Source: Chlamydiota bacterium (lineage in GTDB: Bacteria > Chlamydiota > Chlamydiia > Chlamydiales > Parachlamydiaceae). Taken from it: a stretch of 6,013 bases of DNA. A program made the translations under genes and the position numbers. Shown piece after piece: positions 4,402-6,013 of this stretch. Where the stretch lies: NCBI GenBank assembly GCA_013286075.1, contig JABDGJ010000026.1, positions 7,294 through 13,306 on the forward strand, in the 5' to 3' direction. Every line of letters begins with the position of its first letter. Position 1 is the stretch's first letter. The notes below the pieces were generated by a model, which was not told where the DNA came from, did no database searches, and saw nothing but the letters and a program-made list of their open reading frames with translations.

Positions 4402-5892
4402 TTAGAAAGCGTAGATCGCTTCGATTTCAAAGTCTCGATAACGGTGCGGTCCACCAATTCTTGCATCTTCTTCTACTGAAAATTCGTAGGCGACATCGAT
4501 AGATAAGTTATCTGTCAATGCATAAAGAAACTCAAATTTCCATCCAACAAAGTTTGTGTTTCCTCTGCGAGGAAGATAGCCAATTTCGTAAGAAGAAGGA
4601 CAACTGTATAGAGATCGACTAGAATGGCCATAGCAAGATCCTCTGAGAATATCTAATAGATTCTCGTCATAGATATTTCCTCGTCCAATACTCCCTACAT
4701 CATTTTCTGGAACCGCTTGCGCCTGTACTCCAACATATTCAATATCGATAGACCAATCGCCTTCCTTATCGACATTTCCAATATAGACTCCTCCATACCA
4801 TCCCAAATTTTTTCTCATTCCCTTCGTAAATCTTGTCTTTTTTGCTGCATGGTTTACTAAAAATCCACCATAGAATTCCACTGGAATATCATTTTTACCG
4901 TTGATGGTTGGAGAAAAAGTATAAGCCAATGTAATCTGCGAGTTCATAAAATCGGTTCCTAAAGGATTTCGAATAAAACACCGATTCTTCCCATTTTTCT
5001 TCCAATTAATAAAAGAGTATTTCACATCAAAACCAGTCTTATAGAGATCCAATAAACCGAGTTCGGTTACATATCCAAAATGGTTGACCCGTTCATCGAT
5101 TACAAACGCGGCTGTATTCCAATAAAAGTCGGCAATTTTCTCCACAGAAGTAGCATATTTGAATAAAATCCCATCAAAGCGATTTGTAAACTGAATTTCG
5201 GAATCAAAAACATCGTCTAGTTTACGACGACCCAATTCAATATCAATACGCTGCTTACCGTCGCCTAATACATTATAGCCCATGTAGGCCCGTTTCAAAG
5301 TGATAAACATTCCTTCACCACTTCCCTTTAAAGCGCGACGAGAATCTCTCGGAATATATTCCTCTACACTACTCCCTTCTCTATTAAAAACGGTAAAAGT
5401 ACCCTCACAGTCATTTCTACCACGGATTCCAGCAGGGTTGTCAAATTGCAAATGAGCCACTGCCCATGCCCGTTTAAATGAATATTTCACTTTTAAATTG
5501 AATTCGACATCAAAATCATTCGTAGAAATGGGCAGTCCTCTCATATCTATATGCTCACCTCCTCGCAATGCTCGATAGTTTTGATGAAAATCACTCGAAC
5601 AATCATCGGGGAGATTACCCCCACCACTTGAACAATCTGTAAATAACACAACACTTTTTTCTTGAATCGAACGCCATTCAAAACGGACATCCCCACTGAT
5701 TTCCAAATTTCTCGATTTCTCTTTTACATCAATATTTTCTTTCGATTGCACAAATTCGCGAACTGCTTGGTCATCGCGCGTATTTAATACGCGATTAAAA
5801 CCTGTTTCTTGTCCCACTTGTGCATGAATGGAAGGAATGACTCCAACAAGAAAGACAACTAAAAAAAGAAAGAGATAACTGACATATTTCAT
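4402..5892 (-). CDS. Putative porin, outer-membrane beta-barrel protein
   Basis: This 496-residue protein begins with a clear signal peptide (hydrophobic core about 6-20, likely cleavage after SIHA, residues 21-24). A short charged, probably helical segment follows (about 36-60). From about residue 64 (LEISGDVRFEW) to the end, alternating amphipathic strands typical of a beta-barrel dominate. The chain ends in IYAF, the terminal phenylalanine expected for BAM-dependent insertion. Order and spacing of GRRKLDD (221-227), NRFDGILFKY (237-246), EFYGGFLVNHAA (339-350), KEGDWSIDIEYVGVQAQAV (376-394) and FEFLYALTDNLSIDVAYEF (454-472) recall the putative-porin family Porin_5. That match is by eye only. 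Six cysteines (87, 98, 162, 305, 420, 431) could form disulfides. The ATG at 5892 is chosen because TGGAG lies 6 bases upstream; the ATG at 5904 has no Shine-Dalgarno and sits at the predicted transcription start. It could be a relative of the Parachlamydiaceae porins. Confidence 0.82.
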   Translation of the reverse strand: MKYVSYLFLFLVVFLVGVIPSIHAQVGQETGFNRVLNTRDDQAVREFVQSKENIDVKEKSRNLEISGDVRFEWRSIQEKSVVLFTDCSSGGGNLPDDCSSDFHQNYRALRGGEHIDMRGLPISTNDFDVEFNLKVKYSFKRAWAVAHLQFDNPAGIRGRNDCEGTFTVFNREGSSVEEYIPRDSRRALKGSGEGMFITLKRAYMGYNVLGDGKQRIDIELGRRKLDDVFDSEIQFTNRFDGILFKYATSVEKIADFYWNTAAFVIDERVNHFGYVTELGLLDLYKTGFDVKYSFINWKKNGKNRCFIRNPLGTDFMNSQITLAYTFSPTINGKNDIPVEFYGGFLVNHAAKKTRFTKGMRKNLGWYGGVYIGNVDKEGDWSIDIEYVGVQAQAVPENDVGSIGRGNIYDENLLDILRGSCYGHSSRSLYSCPSSYEIGYLPRRGNTNFVGWKFEFLYALTDNLSIDVAYEFSVEEDARIGGPHRYRDFEIEAIYAF

Positions 5893-5912
5893 CGTAGACT
5901 CCATGAATAAAT

Positions 5913-5941
5913 AGTATAATAATTTTTACAAGTGTTGGAAA
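5913..5941 (-). promoter_or_regulatory. Candidate promoter of the porin gene
   Basis: Read on the minus strand, TTTCCA (5941-5936, 4/6 to the -35 consensus) is followed after exactly 17 bases by TATACT (5918-5913, 5/6 to the -10 consensus). Transcription would begin about at 5905, leaving a leader of roughly 13 bases before the ATG at 5892. The remaining bases to the window edge (5942-6013) show no further feature. Confidence 0.5.
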
Positions 5942-6013
5942 AATGAAAGTAAAAAAGAGAAGAGTGTATATGTCTTTTTGTTTTAAATCAATGCAGATAA
6001 TTCACTGATTTTA

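Noticed and set aside
5893..5904. ATG at 5904 as start of the porin
   Set aside because: It has no ribosome-binding site, lies at the predicted transcription start, and its own codons provide the GGAG that serves the ATG at 5892.

Overview
The window is AT-rich bacterial DNA that looks like a Chlamydiota chromosome, most likely an amoeba-associated (Parachlamydiales) member. Three things point there. A PhoU-like DUF47 gene is directly upstream of a Pit-type phosphate permease gene, an arrangement I recall from Chlamydia (CT691-CT692). A porin-like outer-membrane protein carries six cysteines. There is also a small secreted protein that I cannot match to any family. The lineage is inferred from gene content and recall, not from a database search.

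Layout. Bases 12-833 (+) encode a membrane-anchored, divergent amino-acid-type solute-binding protein (SBP_bac_3 fold). Bases 996-1649 (+) encode a complete beta-class carbonic anhydrase with its own candidate promoter and a strong Shine-Dalgarno. Convergent to it, on the minus strand, is a two-gene phosphate operon: DUF47/PhoU-like protein (3636-2962), then Pit permease (2958-1687), separated by 3 bases. A 112-base divergent promoter region (3637-3748) separates this operon from a small secreted protein on the plus strand (3749-4093), which ends in a fresh 12-residue tandem duplication. A 496-residue porin-like beta-barrel protein follows on the minus strand (5892-4402). Its start, promoter and C-terminal phenylalanine can all be read.

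The most unusual part is the gene-free stretch 4094-4401. It holds a 240-base element (4099-4338) with near-perfect 15-base terminal inverted repeats, flanked by a 3-base TTA direct repeat, and its two halves are imperfect inverted copies of each other over the full length. It encodes no protein, so it looks like a MITE (a miniature, non-autonomous transposable element). It sits between the stop codon of the small secreted-protein gene and a perfect 18-bp terminator hairpin (4341-4397), which it has pushed 240 bases downstream. Removing the element and one TTA restores a compact stop-plus-terminator junction.

Functionally, the DUF47-Pit pair is a phosphate uptake unit, the porin would give outer-membrane permeability, and the solute-binding protein would deliver a small solute to a permease that is not in this window. 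The carbonic anhydrase interconverts CO2 and bicarbonate and has no visible operon partner. I found no tRNA, rRNA, CRISPR array or transposase gene.
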